From Lachnoclostridium sp. UBA1434 (GTDB lineage Bacteria > Bacillota > Clostridia > Lachnospirales > Lachnospiraceae), in assembly GCA_002329645.1 (NCBI GenBank), contig DCTS01000013.1, forward strand, positions 11,436 through 31,520: 20,085 nucleotides of DNA, written 5' to 3'. Below the pieces are notes generated by a model. The model was not told the DNA's origin. It was given only the letters and a program-made list of their open reading frames with translations, and did not search any database. The translations under genes and the position numbers were made by a program. Shown here in pieces: positions 7,029-13,761 of the stretch (its first letter is position 1; each line of letters begins with the position of its first letter).

Positions 7029-8606
7029 TTAATTTCCTCTGCAGATTGCATGTCCGTTCAGTACGCCGGTAACTTTTTCATCATAAACCGCTGTTTTCCC
7101 GTTAACTATCACGTAAGGAATACCTTTTGGTGATCTTCTGGCATCGCGGTAGGTTGCCGTATCGGTTACGGTTTGCTCGTTGAATATTACTATGTCGGCA
7201 TAATTGCCGGTCTCGATGCTTCCGCGTCCGTTAAGCCTGAAGGTCCTGGCCGGGTTTTTAGCCATGCGGTTTGCAACGGTTTCAAAGGGTACTCCCTTCT
7301 CCCTTGCAAGCCTTAGGAATCTCGGGAAGGTGCCGAAAGCCCTTGGATGAGGTTTTAACCCGTGGGGTATCGAATCTGTGCATACCATATAGTAAGGCTT
7401 CTTTAGCAACTCCGTAAAATCATCGTCAAGCTGTCTTCTGATGGCCTCATCACCGGTTGGATTGGCATAATAGCCAACGTTGAGCCCTTCCTCAAGGAGT
7501 ATGTCGCACATCATTTCCTCATTGGTCTGTCCTCTTAAGCGTGCCACCTCTTCAAAGCTCATTCCAAGATATTGCACGTTCTTATCAAGCTGGGTGAAGG
7601 TGCCGTCAACAGGAGGTATGGTGTTGGCTCTCATACCCTCATATATCCTTTCCCTGAGGGATTTGTCCGCAAGCCTCTCAAGAGTTGCCTCATATCCTCC
7701 CTCAACTGCCCATGGCGGAAGGAAAACTACCGCATATCCCGCACCCGAATAATAGCAATAGGTTTCGCAGGTAATCTTCATGCCCTCGTCTATAGCCTTT
7801 TCTACTGGCTCAAGCAACTCGGCTGTCCTGCCGTAATTGGCCGGGCTGGTTCTGAAATGTGAGAAATGCAGCCGGCATCCGGCTTTCCTTGCAATTTGTA
7901 TTGCTTCAAGTGTCGGATCAAAGGGTTCGCCCCGGAATACGCTTCTTGTGTGAATGACAAATGGTACGTCATACTCGGCACATACCTTGCACAGCTCTAT
8001 GAGCTCCTCCGTATCCGCATATGAGCAGGGATAGTAGCTGAGTCCTGTTGAGAAGGCTACTGCACCCTCCTCAAAGGCCTGGCGCATAAGCGCCTTTGCT
8101 TTGTCAAGAGCATATCCGGTCAGAGGCCTGTCAAGGAAGCCCATTGCCTCAAGCCTTATTGCCCCGTGGGGTACCTGGTATGCAACATTTGGGGCAACCT
8201 TCTTATGGAACCTCTCAAGGTACTGCTCCACCGTATTGAAATCAAGGGGTACATCCGGATAATACCCGTTAAGGCCCGCCAGATATTTTGTATACATTTT
8301 AAGATTGTCTGGTGATAACGGCACATAGGATAAGCCGTCCTGCCCCAACAGCTCGGTGGTTATTCCCTGCATAAGGCCATTGGCATGCTGCCTGTCATAC
8401 AAAAGCGACATGTCCGAATGGCAGTGCGTATCTATGAAGCCGGGCATTGCGCTTAATCCGCCCGCTTCAATTTCTTCAACAGCCGCAGCATCCTTTAAGT
8501 CGCCTATAGCTTCAATTTTGTCACCCTTTATGCCTATATCCGCAATATATGGGTTCCCTTCGCTGCCGTCATATATCTTTACGTTTCTAATCAATAAATC
8601 GTACAT
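7029..8606 (-). CDS. N-acyl-D-amino-acid deacylase (D-aminoacylase) family amidohydrolase
   Basis: The 525-residue protein is a metal-dependent amidohydrolase of the D-aminoacylase group, which removes N-acyl groups from D-amino acids. It has the small beta-sandwich N-terminus, then PGFIDTHCHSD (55-65) with metal-binding His61 and His63, His219 in VIHTR, His250 in HFSH, and TDSIPHGLKPHPRAFGTFPR (410-429), whose Asp411 matches the catalytic Asp. The zinc-bridging Cys of the Alcaligenes enzyme (in GNCG) is replaced by Asp90 in GQDG. ATG at 8606 follows an AGAGGCG element. There is no signal peptide. D-glucosaminate has a D-configured alpha carbon, so N-acetyl-D-glucosaminate is a chemically sensible substrate in this amino-sugar context (inference); true N-acetyl-D-amino acids are the alternative. 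It is flanked by two RidA genes. Confidence 0.9.
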   Translation of the reverse strand: MYDLLIRNVKIYDGSEGNPYIADIGIKGDKIEAIGDLKDAAAVEEIEAGGLSAMPGFIDTHCHSDMSLLYDRQHANGLMQGITTELLGQDGLSYVPLSPDNLKMYTKYLAGLNGYYPDVPLDFNTVEQYLERFHKKVAPNVAYQVPHGAIRLEAMGFLDRPLTGYALDKAKALMRQAFEEGAVAFSTGLSYYPCSYADTEELIELCKVCAEYDVPFVIHTRSVFRGEPFDPTLEAIQIARKAGCRLHFSHFRTSPANYGRTAELLEPVEKAIDEGMKITCETYCYYSGAGYAVVFLPPWAVEGGYEATLERLADKSLRERIYEGMRANTIPPVDGTFTQLDKNVQYLGMSFEEVARLRGQTNEEMMCDILLEEGLNVGYYANPTGDEAIRRQLDDDFTELLKKPYYMVCTDSIPHGLKPHPRAFGTFPRFLRLAREKGVPFETVANRMAKNPARTFRLNGRGSIETGNYADIVIFNEQTVTDTATYRDARRSPKGIPYVIVNGKTAVYDEKVTGVLNGHAICRGN

Positions 8607-8644
8607 TTTTTCGCCTCTTGTTTCTTCCGTTTATATACGGCGCG

Positions 8645-9112
8645 TTAATTTCTGATCTTTACAATAGCATCTACTATTACCGGTACGTTCATGGGAAGTG
8701 CAAATGCACCCATTGCGGACCTTGCGTGCTGGCCGCGGCGTCCGAATACCTCAACCATCAGGTCCGAAAATCCATTGATGACCGCAGGCTGGCTGGAGAA
8801 GTCCCCTCCGCTGTTTACAAGGCCAAGCACCTTAACAAAATAATCAACCCTGTCCAACTCTCCGATGTAATCCTTTATCGTGGCAAGCATGTTAAGCCCG
8901 CACAGCCTTGCAGCCTTATATGCCGTTTCAAGATCGATATCCGTTCCCACCTTTCCCGTATATACGGGCTTTCCTTCGGCATCAACCGGCAAATGCGCCG
9001 AAAGGAACAGTAAATCTCCCTTCAATACCGCATCCACTGTTCCCGTTCCCTTGCGGTCACGTGCGGGAAGCTCAATACCCAGCTTTTCCATTCTCTTTCC
9101 GGTTTCACTCAT
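8645..9112 (-). CDS. RidA-family protein, copy 2
   Basis: This 155-residue protein is in the same long RidA subgroup as the copy at 6505-6975 and shares the motifs YxGKVGxD, AYKAARxC, LDRVxxFVK and GFSD. Arg131 in HARSAMGA is kept at the position of E. coli Arg105. The Glu120-equivalent is Asp148 (VIVDAIV), a conservative change that may tune the substrate. ATG at 9112 follows AAGGAGG by 7 bases. A 124-bp AT-rich spacer separates it from the permease gene upstream, while the D-aminoacylase follows after 38 bp. The two RidA copies are clearly divergent in sequence, so this is not a recent tandem duplication, and they may handle different intermediates or form a mixed complex. Confidence 0.92.
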   Translation of the reverse strand: MSETGKRMEKLGIELPARDRKGTGTVDAVLKGDLLFLSAHLPVDAEGKPVYTGKVGTDIDLETAYKAARLCGLNMLATIKDYIGELDRVDYFVKVLGLVNSGGDFSSQPAVINGFSDLMVEVFGRRGQHARSAMGAFALPMNVPVIVDAIVKIRN

Positions 9113-9236
9113 GTTAATTCCTCCTTCTTATCTTATATAATTAATTCATCTTAATTAATTATGTCATCCTTAAGATTACAATATTAAAATTTACTTCCGT
9201 CTTATATACTTTTGCCTTCCCCAGTCGCCGCATTAT
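9113..9236 (-). promoter_or_regulatory. AT-rich spacer with a 9-bp inverted repeat upstream of the RidA gene
   Basis: Arms TAATTAATT (9136-9144) and AATTAATTA (9151-9159) are perfect inverted copies with a 6-base loop, placed 24 bases before the RidA start codon. In the transcript an alternative pairing of ATCTTAA with TTAAGAT overlaps the same region. No T tract follows, so it is not a typical terminator. It could be an operator, an RNA processing site or just AT-rich sequence. No consensus -35/-10 pair is evident, although a promoter here would explain the larger gap after the permeases. Confidence 0.35.
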
Positions 9237-10076
9237 TCATCCCTTGACCGCTCCGGCTGTGAGTCCCTCTACGAAGTGCTTTTGTACAAGCATGAACAAA
9301 ATCACAATCGGGATTGTAATCATGGCTGCCGCAGCCATTGTGTCGCCCCAGTCTACCTTGAAATATGAGGAGAATTCACTTAAGGATATGGGAACGGTCC
9401 TGCTGGCATCCGTCCTTGTCAGGACATTTGCCAGGGCAAATTCATTCCATGAGGACACAAAGGCGTATATACCCGTCGTTGCAATTGCCGGCTTAAGCAG
9501 CGGCATCAGTATCCTGATGAGGGTCTGCAGGGTGTTGCAGCCGTCAACGGAAGCTGATTCTTCTATCTCCTTGGGTATGCCCTGGAAATAGCCCTTTGTC
9601 ATCCATGTTACCATGGGCATTGTTATGACCAGATGAGCTATGGATAATCCTATCTTTGTGTCTATCAATCCCCAGTCATTGATCATATAATAAAGGGGAA
9701 TCATGAGTACTGTAAGGGGCAGCATCTGGCTCATGAGGAAATACAGAGACAGCACCTTTTTGCCTCTGAACTTGAAACGGGCAAATGCATAGCCTGCACT
9801 TCCGCCAAATATCAATGAGAATACAACAGTCATAAATCCTACTATTGTGCTGTTTAAGAATGCCTTCGGTATCCCCGAACCCGTCAGGACGTCTCGGTAG
9901 CTTTGCAGCGTCGGGTTGTCCGTGATCCACACCGGAGGCTTGGCAAATATGTCAACCTCCTGTTTTATTGATGTGCTCAGCACCCAACCAAGAGGGATCA
10001 GGATGATTATTACCATAAATGCCAGAAAGATATATATTAAGGCATCTGATATAATACTTTTCACTCTTTTATTCAT
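9237..10076 (-). CDS. Sugar ABC transporter permease, MalG-type
   Basis: The 279-residue integral membrane protein has about six predicted membrane segments, starting at about residues 12-33, and the cytoplasmic EAA loop in EIEESASVDGCNTLQTLIRILMP-type sequence near 167-189, where the ATPase would dock. The N-terminal segment followed by LGWVLSTSIK and the C-terminal EGLTAGAVKG are typical of CUT1-family MalG/AraQ/LacG permeases for oligosaccharides. ATG at 10076 is 3 bases after the stop of the MalF-type gene, with an AAAGGAGG ribosome site overlapping that gene's end, so the two permeases are translationally coupled and form the membrane heterodimer. The gene ends with TGA at 9237. No ATPase gene occurs in the window. 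Confidence 0.95.
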   Translation of the reverse strand: MNKRVKSIISDALIYIFLAFMVIIILIPLGWVLSTSIKQEVDIFAKPPVWITDNPTLQSYRDVLTGSGIPKAFLNSTIVGFMTVVFSLIFGGSAGYAFARFKFRGKKVLSLYFLMSQMLPLTVLMIPLYYMINDWGLIDTKIGLSIAHLVITMPMVTWMTKGYFQGIPKEIEESASVDGCNTLQTLIRILMPLLKPAIATTGIYAFVSSWNEFALANVLTRTDASRTVPISLSEFSSYFKVDWGDTMAAAAMITIPIVILFMLVQKHFVEGLTAGAVKG

Positions 10077-10079
10077 CCC

Positions 10080-10949
10080 TTAATCCTCCTTTACCGTAAG
10101 CTTTACATAGAAGGCGGCAAAGAACATCGTCACTATAAGCTGCATTACCGCGCTTGCTGAAGCCATATTCAGATTAAGCATCTTGAACTGGTTGTATACC
10201 AATAGTGACAGAGTTGATGTATTCTGACCGCCCGTAGTCATAATCCATATCAGTGAGAATTCATTAATCGCCCAAACCAGAAGCATCAGAATACATATGA
10301 ATGTAATATCCTTTGTAAGCGGCAGCGTGATGTATTTTAACTTATGCAAAAAACCGGCACCGTCCAGGTCAGCGCTTTCATAAAGCTCCTTGGATATTTG
10401 CTGGAGCCCTGCCGTCATAAGCAGCATGACATAGGGGGCGGTAGCCCATATCTGCACAATGATTATTGCCCACATAGCGAACTTTGGACTTGTAAGCCAG
10501 GGGACTTCACTTGATATAAGTCCGACTGATTGAAGCAAATGGTTGAACATACCTCCGTCCGTACGGAACAGCCATTTCCATGAGGTTGCCTTAACAACTC
10601 CCGGTATAATCCAGGATATGAAGATAAGGCTCCTCCAAAGTCCCTTTAATTTTATACTTCTTCTGTTTATTGCCAAGGCCAGTATATAGCCCAATACATA
10701 AGCGCCGGCAACGGAAAAACCGGTAAACTTGGCGGTATTTACAATTGCCTTCGAAAACTGCGGATTCTTAAACAGCTTCGTATAATTTGCTATTCCGGCA
10801 AAACCGCTTTGATTAATGGCATTATTGCTGAAGCTCATTGTAATTATATAATACAACGGATAAATAATCAGCAGAGCCGTTACAATAAAGCCCGGCAATA
10901 AGTATATCAGCGCTTTCTTTTCATCCTTGCTCAAGCTTAACCTTTTCAT
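10080..10949 (-). CDS. Sugar ABC transporter permease, MalF-type
   Basis: This 289-residue protein is the partner permease of a CUT1 sugar importer. A cytoplasmic basic N-terminus leads into a membrane segment (KALIYLLPGFIVTALLIIYP), with about five more hydrophobic segments. The EAA loop is ELYESADLDGAGFLHKLKYITLP-type near 200-222. The start is ATG at 10949 with GGGAGG a few bases upstream. It is separated from the solute-binding protein gene by 88 bp that hold a strong GC-rich hairpin, an arrangement often seen where the binding protein must be made in excess over the permeases. Expected partners are the downstream MalG-type permease, the lipoprotein upstream and an unlinked shared ATPase such as an MsmK/MsmX type (established for Bacillota, inferred here). 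Confidence 0.95.
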   Translation of the reverse strand: MKRLSLSKDEKKALIYLLPGFIVTALLIIYPLYYIITMSFSNNAINQSGFAGIANYTKLFKNPQFSKAIVNTAKFTGFSVAGAYVLGYILALAINRRSIKLKGLWRSLIFISWIIPGVVKATSWKWLFRTDGGMFNHLLQSVGLISSEVPWLTSPKFAMWAIIIVQIWATAPYVMLLMTAGLQQISKELYESADLDGAGFLHKLKYITLPLTKDITFICILMLLVWAINEFSLIWIMTTGGQNTSTLSLLVYNQFKMLNLNMASASAVMQLIVTMFFAAFYVKLTVKED

Positions 10950-10973
10950 TGTTCCTCCCGGTATTTTTTAAAG

Positions 10974-11000
10974 GGAGGGGCTGTTATACAACAGCCCTCC
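10974..11000 (-). terminator. Hairpin between solute-binding protein and permease genes (attenuating or stabilising)
   Basis: The minus-strand transcript can pair GGAGGGCTGTT with AACAGCCCCTCC across a 4-base loop, with one bulged C: about 11 base pairs and mostly GC. On the minus strand it is followed only by CTTT and then an A run, so termination would be partial at best. It lies 38 bp after the stop of the binding protein. The usual role of such hairpins is protecting the upstream mRNA or lowering read-through into the permeases. The T-rich flank on the plus strand has no plus-strand gene to serve. Confidence 0.7.
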
Positions 11001-11037
11001 TTTTATTGTTTTGCTCGGTTATCGCCAATTACTTTTG

Positions 11038-12363
11038 TTACTGTAATATTGCATTGATATCTGCCGTCATGGCTTTGCATGCTTCCTCAGGTGTCATGCT
11101 TCCTGATAATGCATATTGCATATAGTTGAAGATGATAGGCTCCATCTCAGGCCACTTTGCATAAGCGGGCTCAGGCTTTGATTTGGTGAGCTGCTCTGCG
11201 AAGGGTTTTAAATACTTAGTTGAGAACTGCTCGTATTCAAGTGCGGTCTTGCTGGCCGGGAAGGAATCTGTAAGCCTTGCCTGGTTCTCGGGCAGTGTCA
11301 GGTATTGAAGGAAAAGTGCAGCTTCCTCTTTGTTCGTTGTTTTTTCGGCCATAGCAATTGTCCAGCCGTTGGAGGTTGTGACACCCATTCCGTCCTTACC
11401 CGGAATTACTGCCGATGCAAAGTTGAGGTTGGGATATTCGCTCTCAAGTGTACCGGCGTCGAAAGGTCCTCCGATGTAGAAGGCAAGCTTCTCTGCGCCA
11501 AAGGTATCCCTTAAGATGGTGTTATCCATTTCAAGGCTGCTGGGTGAAGCATAACCGTTTTGAAGGTTTTCAACTATGTTTGTCAGTGCCTGTACAGCCT
11601 CAGGACTGTCGAGAAGGCATTCGGTCTCATCCTTGTTAAGAACATCCCCGCCAAGGCTGTAAAGCTGCTGAACCATACGTGTAACAGCATTGGGCTGGTT
11701 ACCTAAAGGCCATGCATTAGCATATTCAACTATTCCTGCCTGCTTAATCTTTTCGCACATCGTAATCAGCTCATCCCAGGTCTTGGGGAACTCATTGTAG
11801 CCTACCTGGTTCAGCATATCTACATTATACCATACTCCTGAACCGTCATGTCTGAAAGGTACGCCGTAAATTTTGCCGTCAACGCTTGCAATGTCAAGTG
11901 CGGCTTCCAGCATATCGTCAAAGTTAATTCCGGCCTGTGCTCCCAATTCATCCAGAGGAGACAACAATCCCAACTTGGCAAACTGGGCAACATCTGTCGT
12001 AAGAATAGTGTATAACTGAGGTGCATTGTTTGTGGAGATGGCTGCCATAATTTTATTCTTATAAGTATCCCATTCTGTTATAACCAGGTTGACTTTAATG
12101 TTGGGATGCTCGGCCATGAATTCATCGGCCATCTCACGACTTTCCTTCTCGTCCCAGTTGGGTGTCCACCATTCAATCGTTACCTGTTCGGTAGCTGATC
12201 CTTTATCATCCTTTTTGGAATCCTCCGTGCCCTTCTGTTCATTGCTGGTTTGTCCCTTGTCAGCAGTGTCTTTGCCCGAATCGTTTTTCTTGCATGCCGC
12301 AAATGAGCCTGCGACCATTACCAGCGCTAAAATCAGCGCTACGAGCTTAAAACTTTTTTTCAT
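11038..12363 (-). CDS. Extracellular sugar-binding lipoprotein of the ABC importer (MalE-like)
   Basis: The 441-residue protein starts with a lipoprotein signal: basic MKKSFK, a hydrophobic stretch, and FAAC with the acylated Cys at 24 (Phe at -3 is slightly unusual for a lipobox). A 30-residue Lys/Asp/Ser/Thr-rich linker tethers the domain. The mature part matches family 1 solute-binding proteins: TIEWWTPNWDEKES, KVNLVITEWDTYKNKIMAAIS, GKIYGVPFRHDGSGVWYNVDML and IGGPFDAG-type motifs. It captures an oligosaccharide outside the membrane and delivers it to the two permeases encoded next. ATG at 12363 was chosen because AAGGAGG lies 5-6 bases upstream; an in-frame ATG 33 bases earlier lacks this and would spoil the signal peptide. 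Ligand identity cannot be read from sequence, but the linked beta-mannosidase and GH4 point to a beta-linked di- or oligosaccharide. Confidence 0.95.
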   Translation of the reverse strand: MKKSFKLVALILALVMVAGSFAACKKNDSGKDTADKGQTSNEQKGTEDSKKDDKGSATEQVTIEWWTPNWDEKESREMADEFMAEHPNIKVNLVITEWDTYKNKIMAAISTNNAPQLYTILTTDVAQFAKLGLLSPLDELGAQAGINFDDMLEAALDIASVDGKIYGVPFRHDGSGVWYNVDMLNQVGYNEFPKTWDELITMCEKIKQAGIVEYANAWPLGNQPNAVTRMVQQLYSLGGDVLNKDETECLLDSPEAVQALTNIVENLQNGYASPSSLEMDNTILRDTFGAEKLAFYIGGPFDAGTLESEYPNLNFASAVIPGKDGMGVTTSNGWTIAMAEKTTNKEEAALFLQYLTLPENQARLTDSFPASKTALEYEQFSTKYLKPFAEQLTKSKPEPAYAKWPEMEPIIFNYMQYALSGSMTPEEACKAMTADINAILQ

Positions 12364-12391
12364 AAAATACCTCCTTGCAACTTTATATTTG

Positions 12392-12423
12392 CCCAATTAA
12401 TATTGGGATAACCGATTGGTTAT
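12392..12423 (-). promoter_or_regulatory. Two abutting 6-4-6 inverted repeats in the epimerase to binding-protein gap
   Basis: CCCAAT-TAAT-ATTGGG occupies 12392-12407 and ATAACC-GATT-GGTTAT occupies 12408-12423, with no base between them; the second includes the stop codon of the epimerase. In the minus-strand RNA each forms a six-pair hairpin with a four-base loop. The CCAAT of one can also pair with the ATTGG of the other, so mutually exclusive folds are possible. No T tract follows. An RNA processing/stabilising role 5' of the highly expressed binding-protein gene, or an operator pair, are both possible. Confidence 0.55.
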
Positions 12424-13682
12424 TCAAGATATGAACTTATATGCCGGTAAGTCATCAGCATACATCTTGGAACATGATACGGCCCCTTAAGCACGGTGCC
12501 TTTCCGGTCGCTAAGTATAATTCCGTCCCTGTTCAGGTAACTGTACCATTCGCCGTATTCCTTGTCATGGAAAAATTCCTCTATATACTTGTGCATCCTA
12601 ATGAAATAATCATAATGTCTTTCGTTTTCTGTCAGAAGTGCGCTCAAGCCCAGGGCAATAAGCGCTTCAGCCTGTACCCACCATATCTTCGCATCCCACG
12701 GTACTTTAATGTCGTAATATAATGTGTATTTGCCCCTGTCGGACGGATACCCGTCCACATCGGTCTCCTGAAGGAAGCCTCCGAATTCTTCATCATAACA
12801 CCTGTCTATCAGCCAGCCTACGACTTCTGATGCTCTTTGAATCCAGTCCCTCCTGCCAAGCTCAATGCCGGCCTTCATGCAAAACCACAGGGCTTCCAGG
12901 CCGTGCCCGGGATCAATTATTCTTCCTTCATCCTTCAGATATGGGGTACCGTCTTCCCTGACATACTCAAAAACCGCCTTGTGTTCATCATTGGAAAATT
13001 CATATAAGGTCTGTTGTACGCAGTCCTCAAGTATTCCTTCGTATGTATCCCCAAAAAGCCTTCTGCTTTCCAGAGCTACAAGCAGTGTCAGGAAATTAAT
13101 CGCATGCTTTTTCGTTCCTTCCTTTATCCCCTCCTTCTCAAGTACTTCACGTTTATTAATGTTACAGAACAGCCAGTCGCCAAGCACCCTTGCATAAGGA
13201 ATAAGCTCCTTATTGCCTGATGCTGCTATATATTCATATAAACCCTTTACCGCAAAATGATCCGTGAAAATGGATGCGGCACCGTTAATTACCTGTCCGT
13301 CCCTCTTCATCATCTGGGCAAAGCGGCCATTCTCCAAATAAGCCTTCTGTGTTAGGTAGCTTACTCCCTCCCCGGCGATCCTTAACCACTCGGGGTTTTT
13401 CTCAAGCTCATTATATAGAAGTGAGTAATTATAAATGTTTCTTCCCAAAAACCATCCCGGCTTGAGATCCGAATAAAGCTTCCCGGTTCTGTCAAAGCAG
13501 TTGAAATATCCTCCCTGCTCACTGTCAAGAACTCTTGAGTCCCAAAAAGGCATTATGTCATCTGTAAGCGTTTTCCTATAGAATTCCCGCAAGCCTTCCA
13601 ATTCATTCTTGTGGCTTTGGTAAAATCTACTATTTTTATCAGCAGATAGTTGTATATTTTTTTCATTTTCCATGTCTTTCAT
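12420..13682 (-). CDS. AGE-family sugar 2-epimerase (N-acylglucosamine or disaccharide 2-epimerase)
   Basis: The 420-residue protein is a member of the N-acylglucosamine 2-epimerase (AGE) superfamily, an (alpha/alpha)6 barrel that interconverts sugars at C2, such as GlcNAc/ManNAc, glucose/mannose ends of disaccharides, or mannose/fructose. Matching motifs are GWFLGRNIYNYSLLYNE (76-92), FTDHFAVKGLYEY (139-151), DPGHGLEALWF (257-267), KIWWVQAEAL (332-341) and KGPYHVPRCMLM (399-410). His260 and His403 correspond to the two catalytic histidines. A roughly 20-residue extra N-terminus precedes the fold. ATG at 13682 follows AAGGAGGG by 8-9 bases. A perfect LacI/CcpA-type operator lies 25 bp upstream, so a second regulated promoter probably starts here. 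With beta-mannosidase next door, cellobiose/mannobiose 2-epimerase is an alternative to the GlcNAc type. Confidence 0.9.
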   Translation of the reverse strand: MKDMENEKNIQLSADKNSRFYQSHKNELEGLREFYRKTLTDDIMPFWDSRVLDSEQGGYFNCFDRTGKLYSDLKPGWFLGRNIYNYSLLYNELEKNPEWLRIAGEGVSYLTQKAYLENGRFAQMMKRDGQVINGAASIFTDHFAVKGLYEYIAASGNKELIPYARVLGDWLFCNINKREVLEKEGIKEGTKKHAINFLTLLVALESRRLFGDTYEGILEDCVQQTLYEFSNDEHKAVFEYVREDGTPYLKDEGRIIDPGHGLEALWFCMKAGIELGRRDWIQRASEVVGWLIDRCYDEEFGGFLQETDVDGYPSDRGKYTLYYDIKVPWDAKIWWVQAEALIALGLSALLTENERHYDYFIRMHKYIEEFFHDKEYGEWYSYLNRDGIILSDRKGTVLKGPYHVPRCMLMTYRHISSYLE

Positions 13683-13706
13683 TATCCCGACCCTCCTTAG
13701 GGTGAT

Positions 13707-13720
13707 TGTAAGCGTTTACA
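13707..13720 (-). promoter_or_regulatory. LacI/CcpA-type operator upstream of the epimerase gene
   Basis: TGTAAGCGTTTACA (plus strand) is the exact reverse complement of the operator at 16952-16965 and fits the cre consensus TGWAARCGYTWNCW. It lies directly downstream of a possible -10 box (TATAGA on the minus strand, 13726-13721), so a bound repressor would cover the transcription start. The linked LacI-family protein and a global CcpA are both candidates for binding. Confidence 0.82.
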
Positions 13721-13749
13721 TCTATAGCGAAAATATTTCTTAATTAAAC
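13721..13749 (-). promoter_or_regulatory. Possible internal promoter for the epimerase-transporter genes
   Basis: On the minus strand TATAGA (13726-13721) precedes the operator exactly as the -10 box does at the main promoter. The -35 region is poor: the best candidates (GTTTAA at 17-bp spacing, TTTAAT at 16-bp spacing) match TTGACA only weakly. A second TATAAT at 13760-13755 also lacks a clear -35. The call rests mainly on the operator placement. Confidence 0.45.
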
Positions 13750-13761
13750 ATAATATTATAA

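Noticed and set aside
10971..11010. Plus-strand intrinsic terminator (hairpin followed by TTTTATTGTTTT)
   Set aside because: No plus-strand gene exists for it to terminate; the hairpin is better read as an intra-operon minus-strand element.
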